A DNA stretch of 5,922 bases from Candidatus Aegiribacteria sp. (GCA_021107345.1 JAIOSX010000175.1:1-5922); one strand, 5' to 3'. Shown: positions 1 through 5,690, counted from the stretch's first letter. The notes: generated by a model from the letters alone, not told the origin. Numbers and translations are program-made.

Positions 1-2
1 AA

Positions 3-476
3 AATAACATTTCGATAAGCGCAGACAGGTTCCCGCTGCTTCTCCTCTCTGCGTACCTTTCTGAAGCTTCCAGGCGTGATGTGAATGTTCTTGTGAACAG
101 CTACGTCGCTCTGGAAATCCCCGGTTGCGATGTAGTACACTGGAAACGACGGAAGGAACGCAAACAATGGCCGGTGAACCTGCTGACAATAGCTGTGGAC
201 GGCAGAGAAATGGTTACATCCTTCTTCTCTTTTGAAGAGAAAGTCATCAACGCTCTCTGGGTGAACAATCCCTATCTGTCTACAACGTTCCAGCATGGAA
301 GGTCAGCTGATACAGTGCTTGCATTTATTTTGAACATGCTGAACAGCGAAGTAACGATTGAGGAGCTAAGGGAGCAAATCTATGCTCTAACAGAAAAGCA
401 TATCTTCGGCATACAGCACAACGACATGTTTGAAATGATTCTCTCCGAATCAAGCAGGGAACCGAAAGAAAAGTAA
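3..476 (+). CDS. Unrecognised protein, C-terminal part (5' end outside window)
   Basis: I do not recognise this protein. The frame is open from the first complete codon at position 3 to the TAA at 474-476 (157 residues), so the GTG at 81 is probably internal and the true start lies upstream of the window. Residues 1-20 include a leucine-rich stretch (PLLLLSAYLS) that could be a buried helix or strand. Residues 46-56 are strongly basic (KRRKERK). The C-terminal third looks helical, with a run like TIEELREQIYALTEKH at about 118-133, and ends in a polar tail (SREPKEK). There is no signal peptide in the visible part, no metal-binding motif and no catalytic motif I can name. A cytoplasmic location is likely but not proven. 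The gene is followed by about 100 bp before the next promoter, so it is probably the last gene of its own unit. Confidence that it is coding is good; function is unknown. Confidence 0.75.
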   Translation, partial: NNISISADRFPLLLLSAYLSEASRRDVNVLVNSYVALEIPGCDVVHWKRRKERKQWPVNLLTIAVDGREMVTSFFSFEEKVINALWVNNPYLSTTFQHGRSADTVLAFILNMLNSEVTIEELREQIYALTEKHIFGIQHNDMFEMILSESSREPKEK

Positions 477-578
477 AACACCGTTTACGGAATCCTCTGC
501 CCATCAGAACAGCAATCAGCATAACAACAAAAATAGATATTCCTCTATCACATTATCATTCAATAATATAATCAACTA

Positions 579-607
579 TTGACAGTATAGTATTACTGTG
601 ATATAAA
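579..607 (+). promoter_or_regulatory. Sigma70-type promoter upstream of the ConA-like gene
   Basis: TTGACA at 579-584 matches the -35 consensus exactly. After a 17-bp spacer comes TATAAA at 602-607 (one mismatch to TATAAT). The predicted start of transcription is near 614, giving a leader of about 85 nt before the ATG at 699. The spacer contains a dyad, ACAGTA-N6-TACTGT (582-599), so a bound regulator would directly cover RNA polymerase contacts. This is the best-looking promoter in the window and points at the ConA-like gene, possibly reading through to the propeller gene. Confidence 0.7.
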
Positions 608-630
608 TATCATGAAAATATAGTATTACT
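586..630 (+). repeat. 12-bp direct repeat overlapping promoter and leader
   Basis: TATAGTATTACT occurs at 586-597 and again at 619-630, offset by 33 bp, close to three helical turns. The first copy sits between the -35 and -10 boxes. The second lies just after the predicted transcription start and forms the left arm of the inverted repeat at 618-648. Two copies on nearly the same helix face are the usual arrangement for a cooperative repressor or a looping regulator. That role is inference; the repeat itself is seen directly. Confidence 0.6.
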
Positions 631-648
631 ATTACCATAATACTATAT
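618..648. promoter_or_regulatory. Perfect 11-bp inverted repeat in the leader, possible operator or hairpin
   Basis: ATATAGTATTA at 618-628 is exactly the reverse complement of TAATACTATAT at 638-648, with a 9-nt loop. It lies directly after the predicted transcription start and about 50 nt before the ATG at 699. The arms are almost pure A/T, so as RNA the hairpin would be weak, and there is no run of T after it. A DNA-level protein site is therefore more likely than a terminator. It shares the AGTATT core with dyads elsewhere in the window. Confidence 0.5.
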
Positions 649-698
649 GAGTTAATTATGAGTGCATGCCCTGTATAACCTTAACAGAAAGAGGAAAA

Positions 699-1364
699 AT
701 GAACACAAAACACTTAATCCCGATTATGATCACAATGCTGGTTGGAGTTGCGGCAGCGGACTGGAGCGATAATTTCGATTCCTACTCCCCAGGTGGCCTG
801 CATGGACTGGGCGGATGGGCAGGATGGGATAACGATCCGCAGTGGGATGCAACCGTAACCAATTCTATTTCAACCTCATCCCCGAACTCGGTCGGAATAC
901 TCCCGAGTACAGACATTGTTCAAGAATTCGATGAGTCTTCAGGTTCATGGTTAATAACGGCAATGCAGTACATACCCAGTGGCGGTTCGAACGATCAGTT
1001 CTTCATAATGCATAATGTATACAGCCCCGGCGGTACGTTTATTTGTGTACACGACTTAATCTTCTACCTGAATACTGGAACCGTTGAATTTTACCAGGCC
1101 GGAAGCACCGCTTCCATCGTCTTTGATCAATGGGTTGAGATAAAGGTTGAAGTGAATCTGGACGCAAATACCCAGAGCGCATATTACAACGGTACATTGC
1201 TCGGCTCTGCAGCATGGGCCACTACCGGAGCCATCGCGATAGCAACGATTAACCTCTTCTCATGGGGTGCCAGCACGATTTACTACGATGATTTGGAGAT
1301 GGTAAGCACAACCGCAACGCTGGAACAAATGTCCTGGGCAGGATTGAAGGCCGCAAATCACTGA
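699..1364 (+). CDS. Secreted ConA/LamG-like jelly-roll protein
   Basis: This is a 221-residue exported protein. I chose the ATG at 699 over the one at 666 because GAGG at 691-694 precedes it and because it places a textbook signal peptide at the very N-terminus: MNTKH, a hydrophobic core at about 7-17, and cleavage after VAAA (A20) before DWSDNFDSYS. The mature part begins with the FDSY..G.LHGLGGW.GWDNDP pattern (26-47) common at the start of concanavalin A-like/LamG-type beta-sandwich domains in environmental bacteria. It ends with matching strands: WVEIKVEVNLD (145-155), YYNGTLLG (162-169) and YYDDLEM (195-201). The domain fills the whole protein. Such folds often bind carbohydrate, but I see no catalytic acid pair, so binding or structure is more likely than hydrolysis. 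The last residues (LEQMSWAGLKAANH) form a short tail after the fold. It is followed 123 bp later by a second exported protein on the same strand. Confidence 0.85.
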   Translation: MNTKHLIPIMITMLVGVAAADWSDNFDSYSPGGLHGLGGWAGWDNDPQWDATVTNSISTSSPNSVGILPSTDIVQEFDESSGSWLITAMQYIPSGGSNDQFFIMHNVYSPGGTFICVHDLIFYLNTGTVEFYQAGSTASIVFDQWVEIKVEVNLDANTQSAYYNGTLLGSAAWATTGAIAIATINLFSWGASTIYYDDLEMVSTTATLEQMSWAGLKAANH

Positions 1365-1398
1365 GATCAATAAAGAAATGCATGACAAATCAGTACGA

Positions 1399-1415
1399 AA
1401 TACTACCGGAGTATT
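1399..1415. repeat. AATACT-N5-AGTATT dyad between the two exported-protein genes
   Basis: AATACT (1399-1404) and AGTATT (1410-1415) form perfect 6-bp arms around ACCGG. The dyad lies 34 bp after the stop of the ConA-like gene and about 70 bp before the ATG of the propeller gene. There is no T-run after it on the + strand, so it is a poor intrinsic terminator. It has the same core as the dyads at 618-648, 4224-4238 and 5650-5673. No convincing -35/-10 pair was found in this 123-bp gap. Confidence 0.4.
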
Positions 1416-1487
1416 CAGAAATTTCTTGATTGGTTCCAGGAATTATAAATATGAATCGATTTACTCACAATATTATAGGGAGTAGTT

Positions 1488-3299
1488 ATGGGAATTACTG
1501 CGGTTCTCTGCCTTGTGTTAATCACGCTGTGTTTCGCTGATCAGGCCGTTCAGAACGACTGGACACAGGGGCCTGGTGTCACGGGACCTGAGACAGGCTG
1601 GGGCTCCTGTTTCGACAGCTCACAGGACATTTCCTGGATGGCTGTCCCCGGTCAGATTGCCCTGGCTTCGGATATTCTAACCGATCCTGTCTATTATTCT
1701 GTTGATCCTTCTTTTGCAGGCGCGTACACGGTGGATGTGGGTGACATCAACGGTGACGGCCTCAACGATATTGTCGGCGGAGGTTACCACCAGGATGAAT
1801 GCTGCGTCTGGTATGCTGATGGATCAGGAAGCTGGGAAAAGCAAACTATCTCTTCTACTGCTGATGGTCCCTGTGGTGTTGACGTAATCGATATTGATAA
1901 TGACGGAGACCTGGATGTGCTGTGCGGCACCTACAATGGTGAAAAAGTGATCCTTTACCTTAATGACGGTGCCTCATCCCCTCAGTGGACTGAAGTGATT
2001 ATCAATTACTTATTTAACGGCTGCCATGATGTTGAGGGTTGCGATATGGACGATGACGGCGACATCGATGTTCTTGCGGCCTCGGCTTTAGGTGACAGGA
2101 TCACCTGGTGGCGTAACGACGGAGGTTCTCCCATCCAGTGGTTTGAGCAGGATATTTCAACTAATGTTGATTACCCCTGCAGAATACAGGCGATAGATCT
2201 GGACGGTGACGGGTGCATGGATGTGACTGCCAGCATGTGGGAGGGTGACAATGTTCTTGTATGGTACGGTTCAGGAGGCGGAACCCCTGTCTGGACAGAA
2301 CATGAGGTGTACGACCCGGTTTATGGAGCCCATTCCGTAAGAGCAGGTGATGTGGACATGGACGGGGACCCCGACCTGATCGTTACAGCGATGTCAGGGC
2401 ACCAGCTTCTTCTGTTCCGTAATGATGGCAGCAGCCCTGTCCAGTGGACAAGGGAGATAATCGACACCTTCTCCGGTTGCGCTTACGCCCGGCCGGGGGA
2501 TGTTGACGGTGATGGGGACTGGGATATTGTCACCTGCTCTTTCGCCAACTCCGGTGCCAGGTGGTACGAGAATGAAGGGGACGGCACTTCCTGGGCTGAG
2601 CATCAGATCGCATTAGGTCTGGGCAGCGTCAGCTGCGCTTTCCCGGCCGATGTTGACAGTGATGGTGATCTTGATGCGCTGATCACGTGTTTCGGTACGA
2701 ACAAGGTGCTCTGGTACGAACTGACAGAATTCGTCAGCACAGGGTGGCTTGTAAGTTCTATTCTGGATACGGAAGGAAGCCCCCAGTGGGCCAGCATAGA
2801 CTGGGATGCCTGCCTTCCGGGGAGTACTAATTATTCAGTAAGTTACAAGACATCCGACAATTCCGCTTCCATGGGCAGCTGGTCAGCTCCAATTCAAAAC
2901 CCTGCTGAACTCAGCGGCCTTGTTGATAGATATTTCCAGTACAGGATACAGATGGGCACCGCAGATCCTTCGGTATCTCCTGTTCTGAAATCGTTTCAGT
3001 TCAACTGGGATCTGACGGGAATTGAGTGGCAGAACCCTCAGGAAAACCGACTGTCAATCGTCGGCGGCAACCCGGTGCAGGGATCTGCTATTCTTCGTGT
3101 AACAGGCACAGGTGCCGCAAACTCCGAGATCATCGTCTTCGACTGCTCCGGCAGACAAATCTGGTCTTCGGGTATCAGCATGCAGAACGGGAACGAGGAA
3201 TACATGCAGGTCCCTCCCCTTCCTGCCGGTTCATACAGGATATTACTGAGGGAAGATGATGAAACAAGCATGGTCATGCCCATGGTCGTACTTAACTGA
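1488..3299 (+). CDS. Secreted seven-bladed FG-GAP/VCBS propeller protein with C-terminal sorting-type domain
   Basis: This is a 603-residue exported protein. The start is fixed by AGGGAG at 1477-1482 and an in-frame TAG at 1476-1478. Residues 1-17 are a short hydrophobic signal (VLCLVLITLCFA) with no basic residue. Residues 18-60 carry a W-rich N-terminal segment. Seven Asp-rich calcium-binding loops of the form DxDxDGDxD start at residues 86, 135, 186, 237, 288, 338 and 388, spaced 49-51 apart, which is what a seven-bladed integrin-type propeller needs. Residues 415-507 look like a beta-sandwich (STGWLVSSILDTEGSPQW ... FQYRIQM). Residues about 515-603 match the Por-secretion/FlgD-like tail: NPVQG, then IIVFDCSGRQIW, then LPAGSYRILL, ending in MVVLN. 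Family knowledge says such proteins are exported and displayed or released, with Ca2+ stabilising the blades. The ligand is unknown. The same-strand ConA-like gene upstream may be co-expressed. Confidence 0.9.
   Translation: MGITAVLCLVLITLCFADQAVQNDWTQGPGVTGPETGWGSCFDSSQDISWMAVPGQIALASDILTDPVYYSVDPSFAGAYTVDVGDINGDGLNDIVGGGYHQDECCVWYADGSGSWEKQTISSTADGPCGVDVIDIDNDGDLDVLCGTYNGEKVILYLNDGASSPQWTEVIINYLFNGCHDVEGCDMDDDGDIDVLAASALGDRITWWRNDGGSPIQWFEQDISTNVDYPCRIQAIDLDGDGCMDVTASMWEGDNVLVWYGSGGGTPVWTEHEVYDPVYGAHSVRAGDVDMDGDPDLIVTAMSGHQLLLFRNDGSSPVQWTREIIDTFSGCAYARPGDVDGDGDWDIVTCSFANSGARWYENEGDGTSWAEHQIALGLGSVSCAFPADVDSDGDLDALITCFGTNKVLWYELTEFVSTGWLVSSILDTEGSPQWASIDWDACLPGSTNYSVSYKTSDNSASMGSWSAPIQNPAELSGLVDRYFQYRIQMGTADPSVSPVLKSFQFNWDLTGIEWQNPQENRLSIVGGNPVQGSAILRVTGTGAANSEIIVFDCSGRQIWSSGISMQNGNEEYMQVPPLPAGSYRILLREDDETSMVMPMVVLN
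1743..2675 (+). repeat. Seven tandem ~50-codon FG-GAP/VCBS repeats inside the propeller gene
   Basis: The seven Ca2+-loop motifs are DINGDGLND, DIDNDGDLD, DMDDDGDID, DLDGDGCMD, DVDMDGDPD, DVDGDGDWD and DVDSDGDLD. The spacing is 49, 51, 51, 51, 50 and 50 residues. Each unit also carries a W-rich strand (WYADG, LYLNDG, WWRNDG, WYGSG, LFRNDG, WYENEG, LWYE). The repeats are diverged at the DNA level, so they are old rather than a recent slippage product. Confidence 0.85.
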
Positions 3300-3317
3300 T
3301 CAGGAGTATGCTGAAGA

Positions 3318-3335
3318 GGCGGGGTCTCCCCCGCC
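3318..3335. terminator. GC-rich hairpin between convergent genes
   Basis: GGCGGGG (3318-3324) pairs perfectly with CCCCGCC (3329-3335) around a TCTC loop. It fills most of the 43-bp gap between the + strand propeller gene (stop at 3299) and the minus-strand SIMPL gene (stop at 3343). Position and stem strength fit a shared bidirectional terminator. Neither side has a real T-run, so it may work with Rho or as a transcript-end stabiliser instead of as a classic intrinsic terminator. Confidence 0.55.
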
Positions 3336-3342
3336 CCAGACA

Positions 3343-4062
3343 CTAATTCATCTCGAATGTGATCTGTACTTTAAGCGTAACCGATTGAGTCCCTGGAGAT
3401 ATGCTGGGTGCAGATATCTCTGAGGCGAAATCAGCGCATAAAGTGGCGGTGGAGCCACCAACCGGATAGTAGTCGATCCACTCATTGATGTAAGTAGCAT
3501 CACCGATTTCCATGCCGATCTCCCCGGCAAGCTGTTCTGCAATTCTGCTGGCGTCGGCTGCTGCCTTAGTTCTGGCTTCGTCCATAAGAGCTACCGTGTC
3601 TTCGACCTTGAATGTGACGCTTCTGATCGTGTTCGAACCGGCGCCTACAAGTGCTGCAAGCACATCACCAACATTCTCAAGATCTCTGACGTTAAGCTGA
3701 GCGAAGTGAGAGACATGATAGAATGACTCACCGGTGTATTCGTATGTGTTGTAGTCGTACTCTTCTTCCACCCACAGGTTGTAGGAAACTGTTCTCATGT
3801 CCGATTCCCTGATGCCATACTCCGATGCTGCGGCAAAAGCTGCATCCATCATTTCTGCTGCCTGATTAACCGCTTCTGCCGGATCCTTTTCGGTTATATC
3901 CACTCCGAATTCGATTGAAGCAATATCCGGCTCGGCGTAGGCGGTACCGGTTCCGGTTACGTTCAGTGTACCGGGATAATCATATTCATCGATGTCACCA
4001 CATCCTGCAAAGAAGATAACAAGCAGCACTATGACCACGAACCTCAAGTAAGTTCCATGCAT
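3343..4062 (-). CDS. SIMPL-domain (DUF541) lipoprotein
   Basis: This is a 239-residue protein. The start ATG at 4062-4060 is preceded by a perfect AGGAGG (4070-4075) with 7-nt spacing. Residues 6-20 are a hydrophobic signal ending in FFAGC, so C21 is the likely lipidated cysteine; F at -3 is slightly unusual for a lipobox. The SIMPL domain covers about 32-239: the N-terminal strand LNVTGTGTAYAEPDIASIEFGV, the GI.ESDMRT.SYNL segment (83-96), AALVGAGSNTIRSVTF (136-151), a helix with DEARTKAAADASRIAEQLA (161-179), and the closing strand ISPGTQSVTLKVQITFEM. Length and order are normal for the family. SIMPL/DUF541 proteins (E. coli YggE is the known relative) are envelope proteins linked to oxidative-stress tolerance in some species, but no enzyme activity is established. 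The region 100-117 is rich in Tyr, Glu and Asp (EEEYDYNTYEYT). Membrane side is inferred: the absence of Asp at +2 favours outer-membrane sorting. Confidence 0.9.
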   Translation of the reverse strand: MHGTYLRFVVIVLLVIFFAGCGDIDEYDYPGTLNVTGTGTAYAEPDIASIEFGVDITEKDPAEAVNQAAEMMDAAFAAASEYGIRESDMRTVSYNLWVEEEYDYNTYEYTGESFYHVSHFAQLNVRDLENVGDVLAALVGAGSNTIRSVTFKVEDTVALMDEARTKAAADASRIAEQLAGEIGMEIGDATYINEWIDYYPVGGSTATLCADFASEISAPSISPGTQSVTLKVQITFEMN

Positions 4063-4117
4063 ATGCGAACCTCCTGTTCTACATCATATTTGCATGTTGT
4101 ACAAATAGGACAGATAT

Positions 4118-4288
4118 TTATTCCTTTGGAAGTATCCTGCACTGATGCCAGGAATGTGTCCGACAATGTACATTGAGCAGAAGATTCTCACAGCTGAGAT
4201 AGAATGCTCGGAGATTTGAGGAGAATACTGGAAGTATTTGACGATAATATGCGAGTATTATAGCCAGAATCCCTGCGAACTCTCTCAT
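4118..4288 (-). CDS. Possible small protein of 56 residues with strong ribosome binding site
   Basis: I do not recognise this ORF, and it may not be real. Its ATG (4288-4286) is preceded by GAGGAGGGAG, giving AGGAGG four bases upstream. The stop is TAA at 4120-4118. The start lies about 65 bp after the stop of the broken radical SAM gene on the same strand. The N-terminus is hydrophobic (FAGILAIILAYYRQILPVF, about 4-22), which could be a membrane segment or signal. The C-terminal half holds three cysteines (33, 42, 50) and three histidines (41, 45, 48). A Cys-containing short ORF next to a SPASM gene could be a modified peptide, but the hydrophobic leader is unlike most precursors. It also contains the dyads at 4224-4261. 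It could equally be a chance ORF in what would otherwise be a 290-bp gene-free gap. Confidence 0.35.
   Translation of the reverse strand: MREFAGILAIILAYYRQILPVFSSNLRAFYLSCENLLLNVHCRTHSWHQCRILPKE
4224..4261. repeat. Two adjacent AT-rich dyads (AATACT-GGA-AGTATT and ATAATA-N6-TATTAT)
   Basis: AATACT (4224-4229) and AGTATT (4233-4238) form one perfect dyad with a 3-bp centre. ATAATA (4244-4249) and TATTAT (4256-4261) form a second, overlapping another AGTATT at 4254-4259. They lie about 160-200 bp upstream of the SIMPL gene start and inside the possible small ORF. If the small ORF is not real, they are in the regulatory region of the SIMPL gene. No clear -35/-10 pair was found for that gene. 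Confidence 0.4.
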
Positions 4289-4353
4289 GCTCCCTCCTCA
4301 CCATCGGAGAATTTCTTCATTCAACCATATACATTGATCTAACTGCAGCGGTG

Positions 4354-4924
4354 TTACAGTAGTGGATCCTTTGAATCTACTTTTCCTCCTGTTATATGCG
4401 CGGCTTCCCTGCAACCGCCGTCGCAATCAAGTTTCATGCTGCAGTCGCTGCATTCAGCCGGGAGATATCTCCTCATTCTGAATGTATTCCAGTATTCGTT
4501 TTGCTTTAGTCTTTTCCAGTTCATGAAATGATCGAGTCTTTTCTCCGAGTGATTGCAAACCCTGACATAACCTGATGGACCGATCACGAAAAATCCCAGA
4601 GCGGCGGAGCACCTGGTGCCTGCTTCAAGAGTTTGCAACTCTATCTTATTCAGAATACAGAGAGGTATTTCAGTTCCAAGGTTGCCGTACCTCCCGGCTC
4701 TGGTAAGAACGTCGTCAGCTGTTGAAAGCCAATCCTGAGATTCCACATCTGCAAAGCTCATCCAGTACGGATTTCCATTGCGCTGTATCAAGTTCCTGAA
4801 GTATTTCGAATCCACTGTCCTCTGAAAACCAGGGACATGAACAGAAAAGACATCTGTGATTACATCGGTAGGTGAGCTCAATAACCGCGGTTGACGGGAG
4901 AAAGGATTTCGATCTGATTCTCAT
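4354..4924 (-). pseudogene. Radical SAM/SPASM enzyme, broken by internal deletion and frame change
   Basis: Two parts of one enzyme lie in different frames. The N-terminal part starts at ATG 4924-4922, which overlaps the upstream gene's stop (TGATG), and runs to a TGA at 4717-4715. It has the [4Fe-4S]/SAM signature CNHRCLFC (C21, C25, C28), preceded by VIELTYR. The C-terminal part, ending in TAA at 4356-4354, holds a SPASM domain: TRCSAALGFFVIGPSGYVRVCN, then CSDC, LDC and DGGC. The frames meet near 4715-4730. After GISGLAF (frame 1) the family expects a GGEP strand and most of the TIM barrel, yet frame 2 here already encodes the pre-SPASM IPLC segment. Roughly 130-160 codons are therefore missing. 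Intact relatives use an auxiliary cluster in SPASM to modify peptides or proteins. The gene cannot make a working enzyme as read. Assembly collapse is the main alternative. Confidence 0.8.
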
Positions 4925-5541
4925 CAATTATCAAAAACGCCCAGTAGTTCCCTGATTCTCTCAGCATGTTCCTGGAGAGGCTCGTGACCATCATTGAAGG
5001 TTGTGTAGTACAGATCGCCCTGCAGAAACGCTTCCAGCATTCTGAGATCGAGAATGGATATCCTGTTAACTGTTTCAGTGCTATCTGTTGAGGTCACTCT
5101 GAGCATAAGGGCTGGTTCCTCATCCTGAGAGTCGGAACAGAAATCACAAAAGAGGGTTTCATCAAGTGATACATCGAATTCGGTGTACTCGTTAATGGAT
5201 TCCACCATTCTTCTGCATCCCTGCAGTTCCCACTCAATGAAAACGGTCTGGAAATCGTTATAGATGGTTTTTTCACCGCATACCGGACATACATACTCCG
5301 CAACTGCCTGGTGGACCATCGCCTCGTAGCACATGGCCCCCATTACATGCTCCGGGGGTTCCTCCATCTCAAGCCTTGCCAGATAGATGTTTATCTGATC
5401 CGTTGAAAGTGACTTGAATGTGATTCTGTCAAATATTCTGTTTGCAATCTGGGATTTCTCAGCATCGGGATTTCTTAATCTGCTGAAACCGAAAACACCT
5501 GAAGTCGCAAGTAACGCAACTGCTGCCACGATGTACCACAT
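4924..5541 (-). CDS. Membrane-anchored protein with two CxxC pairs, coupled to the radical SAM gene
   Basis: I do not recognise a named family. The 205-residue protein starts at ATG 5541-5539 behind GGAAGGA (5548-5554, 6-nt spacing). Residues 2-19 (WYIVAAVALLATSGVFGF) form one membrane segment followed by SRLR, so by the positive-inside rule the rest faces the cytoplasm. C85-P-V-C88-G and C132-D-F-C135 are spaced like the two knuckles of a zinc ribbon, 43 residues apart; C71 and C109 are extra. The stretch between them (FQTVFIEWELQGCRRMVESINEY) looks like a strand followed by a helix. The C-terminal part, about 160-205, is helical and acidic (LLGVFDN end). Its TGA overlaps the ATG of the radical SAM gene by one base, so the two were translated together and probably work together, for example as a partner or scaffold. 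Unlike the neighbour, this ORF is intact. Confidence 0.8.
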   Translation of the reverse strand: MWYIVAAVALLATSGVFGFSRLRNPDAEKSQIANRIFDRITFKSLSTDQINIYLARLEMEEPPEHVMGAMCYEAMVHQAVAEYVCPVCGEKTIYNDFQTVFIEWELQGCRRMVESINEYTEFDVSLDETLFCDFCSDSQDEEPALMLRVTSTDSTETVNRISILDLRMLEAFLQGDLYYTTFNDGHEPLQEHAERIRELLGVFDN

Positions 5542-5649
5542 ACTAAGTCCTTCCGGTATTCACGATATCCGTTAAGGATTCTCGTAAGAAGATGCAATCA
5601 ATATCATTACAAGTCAATCTATGAGCCATAAGTGTTATGCTATTGAGTT

Positions 5650-5677
5650 AGAATACTTTACGTTTAGTATTCTGCAA
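5650..5677 (-). promoter_or_regulatory. Weak promoter-like pair overlapped by an 8-bp dyad upstream of the CxxC gene
   Basis: AGAATACT (5650-5657) and AGTATTCT (5666-5673) form perfect 8-bp arms around an 8-bp centre. On the minus strand TTGCAG (5677-5672), a 16-bp spacer and TATTCT (5655-5650) resemble a -35/-10 pair, each only partly matching consensus. The dyad then overlaps both boxes and fills the spacer, much as the dyad at 582-599 fills the spacer of the other promoter. Transcription would start about 100 bp before the ATG at 5541. The dyad is certain; the promoter is weak. Confidence 0.35.
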
Positions 5678-5690
5678 TTTTAGACTTTTA

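Noticed and set aside
325..522. 65-codon minus-strand ORF over the end of the first gene
   Set aside because: It is antisense to a well-supported coding frame, has a Cys/Arg-rich low-plausibility translation and no convincing ribosome site.
582..599. LexA/SOS box in the promoter spacer
   Set aside because: The dyad reads ACAG-N10-CTGT, the reverse arm order and wrong spacing for CTGT-N8-ACAG, and no SOS-type gene follows.
666..698. Upstream ATG at 666 as the start of the ConA-like gene
   Set aside because: It would bury the signal peptide behind 11 polar residues and has no Shine-Dalgarno; the ATG at 699 has GAGG and a clean signal peptide.
1426..1456. Promoter for the propeller gene (TTGATT with TATGAA or TATAAA)
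   Set aside because: The spacers are 18 bp with a poor -10, or 12 bp with a good -10; neither is convincing, so read-through from the 579-607 promoter is just as likely.
1743..2675. CRISPR-like or satellite repeat array
   Set aside because: The ~150-bp periodicity is protein-level FG-GAP repetition in one open frame, with diverged DNA between units.
3038..3343. 101-codon minus-strand ORF over the end of the propeller gene
   Set aside because: It lies opposite the conserved C-terminal sorting-type domain and spans the intergenic hairpin; its translation matches nothing and looks like a shadow.
4710..4735. Programmed ribosomal frameshift joining the two radical SAM halves
   Set aside because: A frameshift product would still lack most of the TIM barrel including the GGEP region, and no clear slippery heptamer with a downstream structure is visible.
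4354..4881. 175-codon ORF as a stand-alone SPASM protein
   Set aside because: Its first ~50 codons overlap the radical SAM N-terminus in another frame and look random; real homology begins near 4715, so it is the 3' half of a broken gene.
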